DNA of 64,000 nucleotides, taken from the NCBI GenBank assembly GCA_020055645.1, contig CM034546.1, positions 30,070,001 to 30,134,000 on the forward strand, given 5' to 3'. Of the stretch, positions 10,228 through 22,200 are shown one piece after another. Source of the DNA: Tomocerus qinae. Lineage: Eukaryota > Arthropoda > Collembola > Entomobryomorpha > Tomoceridae. The notes beneath the pieces were generated by a model. The model was not told where the DNA came from. It did not search any database and was given only the letters and a program-made list of their open reading frames with translations. Made by a program: the position numbers and the translations under genes. Numbering within the stretch: position 1 is the first letter of the stretch; each line of letters begins with the position of its first letter.

Positions 10228-11710
10228 CTGAAAGTGGAATCGTTTCTTCGATTTGAATCAGATCTAAATCAACATTAATTTCATAATAACGGTTTTTTAC
10301 TTATAAATTTAAATTTTAGGAAACAATCCAAACCTATAAGCAGCACTATGAATATTTCCAATAACATTTTTAATAATTTTAATAATTATTCATTAATTAC
10401 TAAACTAATTATTTAATGGTATTATCCTTCCATAATTTTTTAATGAATGTTTAATAATTATTTTATTAAATAATTCATTCAATTTTCCAGTATGTAGAAT
10501 CTTGGATACTTTTTTAGATTCTAATCTAGATACTATTTCCACCAGCGTCATTCAATAAATACTTGGCCTTAAATTTATAAATAATAAATTAGAAGTACTT
10601 ATAAATACTAATTTATTGTCTTGTAATAAGTATATCCATTATATGTATCGTTACCTTTATTGTATCCACTACGTATGGAGCTTAATGTCGGAAAATTTTG
10701 AGACTGTTCCATAAGCTGTCCAGGAGGTTCGTTAAGTCTAGGGTCTGCGAAATTACTTGGATAAATATCCGTATCTGGATTGGTCTCATCAATGATTTGG
10801 CAATCTTCATCAAAATCTAAAGTATCTTGACTGTCAATGGAGTCGGCTATACTTGAATCATCACGAAATCCACGCTGCCGACGAACTGCCCGCCTTTCCG
10901 CTTTCTTCATTGATCTTCTGCATTTTAAGACGCTCAAAGTGAACATATCCACATTGCTTGAAACGAAATCTTCAATTTCTGAAAGTTTTTCATCCAGCTG
11001 CATCAAGTTTTTGACATCCTGTGAACATTCCCCGCAGAAAGGAACGACATTGCAAAATGGGATTGACCAATCGAAAAAGTCTTCGTCGATGAGTTCTTTA
11101 TATAAATGTTTCTCGCAGCATTCTGTGATTTTGACGGTCATATCCAAATGGTGCAAATTATTACATTCCCCCACATTGAAAACATTGTGGCACATTCTGC
11201 ATTTTATCTGATTGGCTGTGAATCCTTCAATTTTCACTCCATTAAATGGAGAAATCGGATTGGTTTTTGAGGTCGACAATATTCCCTTCTTCTTCAGATA
11301 TTTTCTATTGGCTAGAATTTTCGCCGCTATGCTCTGCACCGTTGTTTCGATTGCACTGTCCGTCTGTTCTTGTTCTTGGTTCAGATTATAATTTTTTTCG
11401 ATTGAATGCCAACATCCTTGACAAAATGGCAAAACGTCATTAGAGATGATCAAATTCCAATCAAATTCATCCCCTGGTAGAAACAAAATTACAAAAAATT
11501 AATTTAACCCATTTATGTCTATATGTCAAAATTGCATTTAAAAAGTAAAATTATTAAACCTGTTATTTCTGAGAATAAAGTGTCGGCACAACTTTCCATA
11601 ACCCGCTGCTGATATTCCCTTGGCTGATCGTTGGATTCGTTTTCATACGTTGAGTAACAAATGTAACATTTACAGCCGAGGATATTCCATGGCATCTGAG
11701 ATGTACCCAT
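9086..11710 (-). CDS. ZAD-like / six-finger C2H2 zinc-finger protein, three exons
   Basis: Probable nuclear DNA-binding regulator. Exon 1 is 11710-11560, exon 2 is 11473-10655 and exon 3 is 10227-9086; donors are ACAG|GTTTAA and AAAG|GTAACG, acceptors CTACCAG and CTTTCAG. The coding total is 2,112 bases, giving 703 residues, with both junctions in phase 1. The ATG at 11710 has a good context (caagATGG). Two tandem ZAD-like domains are seen. The first has C15/C18 and C68/C71 and is split by intron 1; the second has C142/C145 and C197/C200. They share the pattern FDW ... VLPFC-x2-C or VVPFC-x2-C. A basic stretch (about 232-252) may be a nuclear signal, followed by an acidic, Asp-rich region. 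Six fingers lie at about 456-476, 513-533, 574-594, 602-623, 651-671 and 680-701. Fingers 1-3 share CPKRC and a repeated linker. ZAD domains of insect zinc-finger proteins mediate dimerisation; here the assignment is from the Cys pattern only. The target is unknown. Confidence 0.8.
10228..10654 (-). other. Intron 2 of the zinc-finger gene
   Basis: 427 bases with a GTAACG donor and a CTTTCAG acceptor. It is very AT-rich, with many TTAAT/ATTAA runs. Splicing joins AAA-G to GA so that the reading frame continues from exon 2 into exon 3 without a stop. Confidence 0.7.
10655..11473 (-). CDS. Exon 2: second half of ZAD-like domain 1 and all of domain 2
   Basis: 819 bases encoding residues 51-323. 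It opens with the FDW...CQGC half of domain 1. A linker with an AAKILANRKYLKKKG helix-like segment follows, then domain 2 (CRMC ... CGEC), a basic cluster and a long acidic, probably disordered region. The two domains align over (E/T)xC(A/C)xxLF/LYxE, FDW and PFCxxC, which indicates an internal duplication. Confidence 0.75.
11474..11559 (-). other. Intron 1 of the zinc-finger gene
   Basis: 86 bases, GTTTAA donor and TTTCTACCAG acceptor, splitting ZAD-like domain 1 between its two Cys pairs. Removing it joins the frames as G-GG (Gly). Confidence 0.7.
11560..11710 (-). CDS. Exon 1: start of the zinc-finger protein
   Basis: 151 bases, 50 codons plus one base. It begins with ATG at 11710-11708 and holds the first Cys pair (CKCYIC, C15 and C18; C13 is an extra Cys) and the ESCADTLFSEIT segment that matches ECCEKHLYKELI in domain 2. 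A second ATG at codon 6 is possible but less likely by context. Confidence 0.7.
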
Positions 11711-14700
11711 CTTGACTGATCCTCTTTTAATTAAGTCTATATCTAAAGGTTCAAAGATTTGTCATTTAGTGAATGAAGCATTTTTAGGTCTTTAGATTAT
11801 ATCTTTCTTAATGAATTATAAAATTTTAATTAAAATAGCCAAAGTATTTCTTGGTTGGTTATTTCTTTACAGAAAACCAGAAAAAATTATGTTGACATGT
11901 ATAAATATGTATACTGCATATCTCAGTAAATCTGTAAGAGTAGGTCATTTCGGTTGCAAGAGGTTTTATGGGCTTAGTTCTGCATGAAATGTCGTCTTTT
12001 GTATTCGTAGTAAGGGGCCAAGGAAATAAAACTAAAATTTTTCTTTTCTTAATGGTGTTTTAACACGAATGTAATTATGTCGTCTATTATTAGAATGAGT
12101 TAAGAATTTAAATAGGTTGCATAATTTTTTAAATACATTTTTATTGATAGTTTTAATGTTTCATTCAACATTTTATTACTGTTGTGTCATTTTTGGCACG
12201 CTCTTAATGATAGTTAGGACTTAGGAGTCACGGAGTCGGAGATAATAAAATGTCGTCATTTATTTATACATATCTATTCATTGTCAATCTGGGAGACCTT
12301 CGTTGCTTTTAGCACGTCATAGAAATCGATAGAGATGCATGTAATAAATATTGCATGTAAAGTTGTGAACCAGATGGCCGATGAAATATGTCGTTTAAAA
12401 GTTGTGAAAGGATTTTAAAGTAATAAATAAAGGCATTTTAAATATATCTGTCGATGCTGTCATATTTAATTAGTAGTAATATCACATTTCACAATGTGTT
12501 AGTGTGGTGTTAGTGTATACCTGAACATAGAACTTTCAAGACTGGAACAGGACCAGGAATAATATGTTATAAGGGTATAGGTAGGGTATAGACGAGAATG
12601 GGTAGGGTATAGAATAATGAACAGTTGAGATGAGAGTGTAGAGATATGTAAAGTGCTCCAAGTTATTTGAACTTATTCAACCTAAAAGTACCAGAACATC
12701 TACTCATAGAAATCTATTTCATCATATTTTATAAGTACTATTTTGTATTTATTGTCCTCAAAATTACTACAAATAGTATCGGAACCTGAGTTAGACATAA
12801 CAATACCGAGTTATTAAAATGATATAGGCACTGAAGAGGTAAGACGGGAAGAGGCACGGCACACTTTAGTATTCTCTGCTCTGATTCATTGGCATTGTTT
12901 AGAATTTCAACTTCCCGGTATTTTATTTGCTATATTCAGCAGTGTGGTGAAAGGTACCTATCTGTATCTCTGCTTTATCTAATGCTATGCTTTTCTCCTA
13001 CATTCTTTCTGTAGAATAGAGTAAGAGATTTTTGCTACAGAGATAAAAGTTTTCTGAATATTCCTGCATTGTAGGAACTTGGAGATAAGATAATAGACCT
13101 AGAGATAAGACGACTTATATTATCATTTGGATACATAAGAAATAGGTTGAGACAAAAGTACCCTTTCGAGTCCCCTTTATGACTTCGACTCCAGTCTACT
13201 ATATTATATTGATCTGTAGAATGCAATTTTACTTTATCCTACCATCATGAAGACGAAAGGATGTTTCAGCCCAAGGGAGAGGCAAATCTATACGTATAAC
13301 AGGAACAGGTTGTGGTCATAGCTATTTTGTATTGTTAGACACGTCTCCTAGTCTACTATGCCATGTTCTCACTCTCAGTCATAGCATTTCTCACTAGACT
13401 TGAGGTTGAGTATATATTGAGGCTTTGAGACCACAAACACAAAGTAGTCGGAACAGCAGAGAGAATTCAATTATATACGTGCTATGTAATGCGTTGGTAT
13501 GTAATATTGTATTGCCCTCAATCCATACCATCTACTACGTTTTATTATCAGGTTATGCATTGAAGTAAATCAAATATTGGAAGGACTAATACAATAAAAC
13601 CTACCACTAGAAATGTTATATAACGTTTCTGGTTTAAAAGGAAAAGACCTTTAACCCATTTTTAATGTCAATTTAGAATTTTGACAATTAAAGGAAATTT
13701 ACTTAGTGGACCGTCCCATATAAATTAAATGACAGTGTACATTATTGATTTTGATGAACGCCAGCACTTAAATTGAATTGGCAATCAAGATTAAATAATT
13801 TGATGACTGGAAGTGGAATTAAGGCTTTTGATCTTGACTATGATTGCCATCGAGGTCAAAGATAATCAAATAATGTAGGACTGTATGTGAATTTATGTCT
13901 ATATTGATGAGTGGCAACTGACTAAGCCTGCCTCTCGCATTACCCCTCCTTCCGAAATTCAAGAATACTAAAAAATATTCTCAAGTTAACAAAATAAACG
14001 ATTTTTGGTCATTTCTGCATTGTTTTGGCCGAAATAGAGTAATTATTACGATTTCTTTTTTAGAATAGAGTTAACCTTACTTAGTGAACTGCAAGAGGTA
14101 TCTATGGCAACACAAACCACGAGCTGTTATTGACTGGAACTGGAGTCGACGAGCAAAGGAGCTGTATGTTCAGTACAATTTCCTGTTTGTCGTAGTAATC
14201 TACACAGTTTAACTCGTTTGCACAGTTCACAGCCCTTGCATGTTGTCAAAGCGATAATAAGTATGAATACAGAAAAAAGTAACACAAACTTTTATCCGGA
14301 AAATACAGAATTAAGTTTTTCGACCTTATGTCCTTGTTATGTGATTCTTGGTTATTTATGTATAGGACTTGAAGTTTTCAGTGAATAAAATAATTATTTT
14401 ACTGCTAAAAATGAAGATGACTCAGACTTACTTACTTAGGCTCAGGCAGAATGAGAATGAAAGCAGTTAGCATAATATTATTGTGATAGCTCAAGTTTCT
14501 ACTCCAGAGTTCTCGGCAAATAGCTAAGAGTGTAATAATACTATGTATGTCCACGTGGAGTGGGTAGGGACCTGGTTCACTATGTTGAAGAACAGACCAT
14601 GTATGTCCGTGCGCAAATCATAATCGATAAAACTGTTTACTGTCTTGTCACTATCTGGGCTTAGCCGGTTACAACATAGCTGTTCTATTTCGACTTGTAA

Positions 14701-15396
14701 TGAATAATGAATTTGTGTAGATTAAGTATACTGCCGTATTACATTCCCTACTCTCTCTATACTTTATTATTACATATTCCACAAACTCAAACATAAATAC
14801 AAAAAAGGTAGTTTTTTCCTATAGGAATAGGTTTGTCATAACATCAACAGATATAACATAGCAATAAAAACCATACTCATTTATTTATCAATATTATAAA
14901 TTTCAAACGTCGCCATGGCATCAGAGTGGTTTTTATTCCAGTTAATTTATATTTAAATATACAAATAAGCCCACATCTATCTAATTTTAAAAATAATTCC
15001 TAAATTTTATAATTTGTCACTTAGCTCTGTGTCTGTAATACCAAAAGTGTGCTGACTATGAGCATTAATTACAAAATTGATGAATTTTAGATCTAATTTT
15101 ACACTCTTAAAAATAAACTGTCAAAATTAACATGTTTTCCTGCTCCAATGGACCTACATGATATTGCGTTAAAATTGTTTTGTATCGTATATCTATCCTG
15201 AACGTGCTATCACAATTAAAATATTTTTTAAATTATCAGCATCATTTAGGGGTTGTTTTGACATGCTTTCACACTTAAATTCTGAAAAGATTGGCCGTGG
15301 AAAATAAAACATGAAAAAATGTTATTATTAACATTATAATGTTTTGTTAACCTGAAGTCCTGTATTCTTTTGCTCTGACAGAAATTATTTGATATA

Positions 15397-16104
15397 GGAA
15401 AATGAAAAAAAGTAGATCTTCAGATGACTTTTTTGGCTCTGTTTTATATGCTCTGCTATGTATGCTCTGCTCTGCTATGTTAAAAATCGGTTATGACTAG
15501 TACGTACTATAATGCCTGATGCAATACTTAGCGAAATAGCTCGTGCATCAGATAATCTAATTTTGACAAACATGACCTTTGACCTCTTTATGGAGTCCTC
15601 GGTTGCCAAAATAGGTAATTATTTGGCACTTACCATATCTTTGGCTTGCAAACGATATGGACATTTTTCGACGAAAAATAAAATTTGACCTCTGACATCT
15701 CGTAGAGGTCCACAATAATGAAACATATTATTCCTCAATAAAACATAACTTTATAAGGGCTTTAATTTTAATCGGACAGAATTTTCATGAACCAATTCCT
15801 TATATGAAAAACTGCCTATTTCGAAATTTATTCGTAATTTTGAAAAGTAAGACATTAGAATTTTTCACAAATTCAAAAAAGACCCCGAGATACAGCAATT
15901 GTTGACTTCTGTTCAAAGTTTCATCCAAATCGGTCCAGTAGTTTCGGAGTTATTTCATATTCCGATTTTATGGTGTTATTTCACATAGGCTCTGAAATAC
16001 TGAAAAATGAATTTTTTTGACCTAAGATGTTAGTTCATAATAATAAAGTGCACAGTAAAACAGAGCTAAAAATGTCCTCTGAAGATCTACTTTTTTTATT
16101 TTCC
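15397..16104. mobile_element. 708-bp non-autonomous DNA element with ~50-bp terminal inverted repeats
   Basis: The left end ggaaaatgaaaaaaagtaga (continuing to about 15447) and the reverse complement of the right end (from about 16055 to 16104) agree over about 50 bp with a handful of mismatches, sharing gtagatcttcaga and gctctgtttta. TA stands directly outside both ends (15395-15396 and 16105-16106), the duplication expected for Tc1/mariner-like transposition. The interior has no transposase frame, so this is a MITE-like element mobilised in trans, if at all. It includes a stretch reading aatcggtccagtagtttcgg, which is conserved in style with other insect repeats. Confidence 0.75.
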
Positions 16105-17490
16105 TATTTAATAATAACAATAAACTTGATGCTCATTTGAGACTGCTATGCTATGGAAATTGATTTCATATGGATACCTACTTCCTCTACATACTGTACA
16201 TAAACTTTAATCATATATTATGTTTTGCATAATAAATCACACATAACTATACAAAATATCGAATATTTTAATCTTCAACAGCAATTCCAAAAAAACGTAA
16301 TTTGCCTCCAAAAAATAATTTGTTTCCAAAAATTATTTTGGAGTAGTGGCCTATTTGTTTTTAGTTTTATCAAAACAGGAGTTCAGTTTAATTTATTTTA
16401 CTTTTTTGAGATTAAGTTAAAAATAAACACTCGGAAACAAATACATTTTTAATTAATTGATAATACCTCTTAGTAGTTTTGAGTAAACACGTTGTAATAG
16501 TATTCGGTATGCTGTTTACTTTACACCAGGTCCAACGAACACTAAGCGCACGGAGGTAATAAAATATTAAAGGAACTAAGAATAGACACTAGGGGACTGG
16601 GAACGGGGGAGGTGTTCAAAATGAAAAGGTCTGAAAGCATAAACGGATGCACTTGGAAGGAAGAAATATAATATTATATACTGTGCATCATCACTATGGG
16701 CTATAAGGGTATTATCTATCACTATAGAAAACTACAAAGTTGGGTTGCAGCTTGTCAGAGTCAAAAGTCAGAGCAGGAGAGAAGTCAGAACCAGAAGTGA
16801 GCAGCAGTGGTGGAAAGATAATATGTTGCAACAAAAAACTCTAAACTACCTTCCATACCTTCACGGGTTTCTCTTCTCACTGCTGCCATATGCTATTAAA
16901 CAAAAGCCATTGTGTATTACATTACTACCATCCTAAATTCAACTGCATTACTTTCTCAGAGGCCAAGTAATTTTAAGTCCATGCTTATAAGTTATATACA
17001 ACTACCTATTATTTTTAAAATACAAAGAACAGAAACATGCAAGGCCAACGTGAACTGTAGTAGTGTACAAACATTTATAGGAAATCGATGCAGCGGAATA
17101 TCCTGGACGACAGGGAGAGGTAGTTGTACTAATGTATGGCTATATGGCATATGGAATTTGTCAAGGACACTGTGTTTATCTTTTTAATAATACTGATCTT
17201 TCATTTACACATAACTAACCTATAACCCAGCGTGAACATTAAATATATTCTATACAATTTTCAACATTACTGCGTATATAGGGGATAATATAACACTTAA
17301 TTTATTATACTACCAATTTGAAAGGAATTCCATGTTATACTTAAAATGAAGGTTTTATGCGCAATAATCAGAATAAAACGATATCTATTACATGTTACCC
17401 GTTAATATTAGGTCAACAAAACAATTGCACGTCATGTAAAATCAAAAGCTATTGACTCTGAAGACCATAATCTGAAGCAGAGTTCAACTA

Positions 17491-17668
17491 GCTGGTGGGT
17501 AGTGGCTAGGTGGCTAGTGGGCAAAAGCGGCTAGTGGGCGGGTAAATTAATAGATGGCTAATGGGAAAAAGTGGGCAAAAGTCAAAATTGGGCTAAGAGA
17601 TACACTAAAGGATGTAAAAATTGGCGCAAAATTTTGAATTTTAGGTACTTTTGCTCACTACCCACTTT
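17491..17668. repeat. G-rich inverted repeat next to the satellite edge
   Basis: gtgggtagtg near 17495 and the segment tagtgggcaaaag near 17515 recur in inverted form at 17648-17668 (cttttgctcactacccac). The left side also repeats ggctagtggg in degenerate tandem. It may be a small inverted-repeat element or a locally duplicated G/T-rich stretch; ends and target duplication are unclear. Confidence 0.35.
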
Positions 17669-17980
17669 GTCCCTTTTACCCGGGTGGGTGGGCAAATGTA
17701 ATTTTAGCTCTGAATTCTGAAGACGTAAATCAAGTAACAGCAGATGGGGTGACCACAGGTAAACTAACTTTGTAGATTTTACTTTATTCTATATTAGGTT
17801 AGGTTCAAACAAATCTAAAAAGTTAGATTGCTAGTGGTCACAACAGCTTTGGTTTCATGGTTTTAGTTCTATGAGTATGGATTTGTACTAATTTCAGACT
17901 CAAACTTAAAAAATTCTTAATTTTGCTTCACTGTGCAATATTTTTTGACAGCATGAAGAAAGTTTTAAAACATATTTTTG

Positions 17981-18100
17981 TAAATACTTGATGGCATTAC
18001 CTCTATTTTAAAAATACTTGATGGCATTACCTCTATTTTAAAATTACTTGATGGCATTACCTCTATTTTAAAAATACTCGATGGCATTACCTCTATTTTA
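17981..18100 (+). repeat. Four tandem 30-bp units inside a satellite monomer
   Basis: The segment tacttgatggcattacctct plus attttaaaa occurs four times in a row, each 30 bp, where other monomers have it once. One or two bases differ between units. It is a local slippage or unequal-exchange product near the array edge and produces the repetitive FKIEVMPSS peptide in the minus-strand frame, which is not a gene. Confidence 0.9.
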
Positions 18101-19127
18101 AATAATGATAAATACTGTTTTTGCCTAATGAAGAAACACATGTCACAAACATTCAATTGTGTTTCAGTATAGACTGTATTGTACATTGTACGATTTAGAG
18201 TGTTCACTTTTAGATTTTGTAATCGAGTGTTTATTTCCAGGGTTCTAAAATTTGAATCGGTATGATAAATGTTAAAATTTGTTTCTACCAATCCCAGATT
18301 CAAACTTGAAAAATGCTTAATTTTGCTTCACTGTGCATTATTTTTGAAGAATTATTTGTCAGTATGGTGAAAGTTTTAAAACATATATTTGTAAATATTT
18401 GATGGCATTTATTTTATTTAAAATAATGATAAATACTGTTTTCGCCTAATAAAGACACACATGTCATAAACATTCAATTCTGTGTCGGTATATACTGTAT
18501 TGTACGATCTAAAGTGTTCACTTTTAGAGTGTTTAATGGACTATTTATTTCCAGGGTTCTCAAATTTGAATCGGCATTTTAAATGTTAAAATTTGTTTTT
18601 ACCAATCCTAGTTACAAATTAGAAAAATGCTTAATGTTCCTTCACTGTGTAATATTTTTGAAAAATTATTTGACAGTAAGGTGAAAGTTTTAAAACATAT
18701 ATTTGTAAATACTCGAAGGCATTACTTTTCTTTTAAATAATGATAAATACTGTTCTTGCCTAATTCCGAATCACTTGTCATAAACATTCAATTCTGATTC
18801 AGTATATTCTGTATTATACGATTTAAAGTGTTCACATTTAGATGGTTTAATGTTGTATTTATTTCAATAGTGCTCAAATTTGAATTAGTATGATAAATAT
18901 TCAAATTTGTTTCTACCAATCCCAGTTGCAAACTTGAAAAATGCTTAATGTTGCTTCACTGTGCATTATTTTTGAAGAATTATTTGTCAGTACGGTGAAA
19001 GTTTTAAAACATATATTTGTAAATATTTGATGGCACTACTTTTATTTAAAATAATGATAAATACCGTTTTTGCCTAATAAAGACACACATGTCATAAACA
19101 TTCATTCTGAATTCATTATTATTAGCG

Positions 19128-19296
19128 ACTCTGTGGGATTTTTTTCAAAAATGGAGTCTTTCATTGTTCCCTGAATTTGATGCTACGATCTACAGTTATT
19201 ATTCTGGTGTAGGAAATTCTTTTTTATCAGGTAGTTGGGTGGGGCTGAAGTTAATTTCACCAACCACTGTAGATAATGAAAGTGTATTAATTTAAT
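19128..19296 (-). mobile_element. Dispersed repeat family, copy 2, inserted in a satellite monomer
   Basis: About 170 bp foreign to the satellite, replacing the short segment between cattcattctga and atacgatctaaag of one monomer. Read on the minus strand it matches 478-640 along its whole length. The two copies place the family both outside and inside the array, so it has moved or been copied. Ends are blurred and no clear target duplication is visible. Confidence 0.75.
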
Positions 19297-22200
19297 ACGA
19301 TCTAAAGTGTTGACTTTTAGAGTGTTTAATGGACTATTAATTTCCAGGGTTCTCAAATTTGAATCGGTATGTTAAATGTTAAAATTTGTTTCTATACCAA
19401 TCCTAGTTTCAAACTTGAAAAATGCTTAATGTTGCTTCACTATGCATTATTTTTGAAAAATTATTTGACAGTAAGGTGAAAGTTTTAAAACATATATTCG
19501 TAAATATTTGATGGCATTTTTTTATTTAAAATAATGATAAATACCGTTTTTGCCTAATATAGAAACTCATGTCATAAACATTCAATTCTGATATAGTCTA
19601 TACTGTATGATACGATCTAAAATGTTCACTTTTAGAGTGTTTTATGAACTAATAATTTCCAAGGTTCTCATATTTGAATCGATATTTTAAATGTTAAAAT
19701 TTGTTTCTACCAATCCCAGTTACAAACTTGAAAATTGCTTAATGTTGCTTCACTATGCATTATTTTTGAAAACTTATTTGACAGTAAGGTGAAAGTTTTA
19801 AAACATATATTTGTAAATATTTAATGGCACTACTTTTATTTAAAATAATGATAAATACCGTTTTTGCCTAATAAAGAAACACATGTCATAAACATTCAAT
19901 TCTGTGTCGGTGTATACTGTATTTTCCGATCTAAAGTGTTCACTATTAGATTGTTTAATGGACTATTTACTTCCATGGTGCTCCAATTTGAATTAGTATG
20001 ATAAATATTCAAATTTGTTTCTACTCATTCCAGATTCAAACTTGAAAAATGCTTAATGTTGCTTCACTGTGCATTAATTTTGAAAAATTATTTCGCAGTA
20101 AGGTGAAGGTTTTGCAGCATGTATTTGTAATTACTTAATGGTACTACATTTATTTAAAATAATGATAAACACCGTTTTTGCCTAATAAAGACACACATGT
20201 CATAAACATTCAATTCTGTGTTGGTATATACTGTATGATACGATCTAAAGTGTTGACTTTTAGAGTGTTTAATGGACTATTAATTTCCAGGGTTCTTAAA
20301 TTTGAATCGGTATGTTAAATGTTAAAATTTGTTTCTACCAATCCCAGTTACAAACTTGAAAATTGCTTAATGTTGCTTCACTATGCATTATTTTTGAAAA
20401 ATTATTTGACAGTAAGGTGAAAGTTTTAAAACATATATTTGTAAATATTTAATGGCACTACTTTTATTTAAAATAATGATAAATACTGGTTTTGCCTAAT
20501 AAAGACACACATGTCATAAACATTCAATTCTGAGTCGGTATATACTGTATTATGCGATCTAAAATGTTCACTTTTAGAGTGTTTTATGAACTATTAATTT
20601 CCAGGGTTCTCATATTTGAATCGGTATGTTAAATGTTAAAATTTGTTTCTACCAATCCCAGTTATAAACTTGAAAATTGCATAATGTTGCTTCACTATGC
20701 ATTATTTTAGAAAAATTATTTCGCGGTAAGGTGAAGGTTTTACAGCATGTATTTGTAAATATTTAATGGCACTACATTTATTTAAAATAATGATAAATAC
20801 CGTTTTTGCCTAATAAAGATATACATGTCATAAACATTCAATTCTGTGTCGGTATATACTGTATTATACGATCTAAAATGTTCACTTTTAGAGTATTTCT
20901 TGAACTATTAATTTCCAGGGTTCTCATATTTGAATCGGTATGATAAATATTCAAATTTGTTTCTACTCATTCCAGATTCACACTTGAAAAATGCTTAATG
21001 TTGCTTCACTATGCATTATTTTTGAAAAATTATTTCGCAGTAAGGTGAAAGTTTTAAAGCATGTATTTGTAAATATTTAATGGCACTACTTTTATTTAAA
21101 ATAATGATAAATACTGGTTTTGCCTAATAAAGACACACATGTCATAAACATTCAATTCTGAGTCGGTATATACTGTATTATGCGATCTAAAATGTTCACT
21201 TTTAGAGTGTTTTATGAACTATTAATTTCCAGGGTTCTCATATTTGAATCGGTATGTTAAATGTTAAAATTTGTTTCTACCAATCCCAGTTACAAACTTG
21301 AAAAATGCTTAATGTTGCTTCACTGTGCATTAATTTTGAAAAATTATTTCGCAGTAAGGTGAAGGTTTTTCAGCATGTATTTGTAATTATTTAATGGTAC
21401 TACATTTATTTAAAATAATGATAAATACCGTTTTTGCCTAATAAAGACACACATGTCATAAACATTCAATTCTGTGTTGGTATATACTGTATGATACGAT
21501 CTAAAGTGTTGACTTTTAGAGTGTTTAATGGACTATTAATTTCCAGGGTTCTCAAATTTGAATCGGTATGTTAAATGTTAAAATTTGTTTCTACCAATCC
21601 CAGTTACAAACTTGAAAATTGCTTAATGTTGCTTCATTATGCATTATTTTTGAAAAATTATTTGACAGTAAGGTGAAAGTTTTAAAACATGTATTTGTAA
21701 ATATTTAATGGCACTACTTTTATTTAAAATAATGATAAATACCGTTTTTCCTAATAAAGACACACATGTCATAAACATTCAATTCTGTGTCGGTGTATAC
21801 TGTATTTTACGATCTACAGTGTTCACTATTAGATTGTTTAATGGACTATTTACTTCCAGGGTTCTCAAATTTGAATCGGAATGTTAAATGTTAAAATTTG
21901 TTTCTACTCATTCCAGATTCAAACTTGAAAAATGCTTAATGTTGCTTCACTGTGCATTAATTTTGAAAAATTATTTCGCAGTAAGGTGAAAGTCTTAAAA
22001 CATATATTTGTAAATATTTAATGGCACTACTTTTATTTAAAATAATGATAAATACCCTTTTTGACTAATAAAGAAACCCATGTTATAAACATTCAATTCT
22101 ATGTCGGTATATACTGTATGATACGATCTAAAGTGTTGACTTTTAGAGTGTTTAATGGACTATTAATTTCCTGGGTTCTCAAATTTGAATCGGTATGTTA

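Larger units (their letters stand above)
11711..17880. other. Gene-poor intergenic region
   Basis: About 6.2 kb without a recognised gene on either strand; the open frames are short and lack known motifs. It should hold the promoter of the zinc-finger gene near 11711-11900. It contains an inverted-repeat DNA element (15397-16104), a short degenerate tandem around 12560-12615 (gggtatag repeated), a ctctgctatg tandem around 15446-15480, and a G-rich inverted repeat (17491-17668) near the array edge. Confidence 0.5.

Noticed and set aside
16912-17187. Possible exon fragment near 17080-17185
   Set aside because: Two frames are open for a short distance, with no recognisable motif and no consistent splice sites.
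17965-18303. Minus-strand frame with a repeated FKIEVMPSS peptide
   Set aside because: It is produced by the fourfold 30-bp amplification within satellite DNA; no start context or domain.
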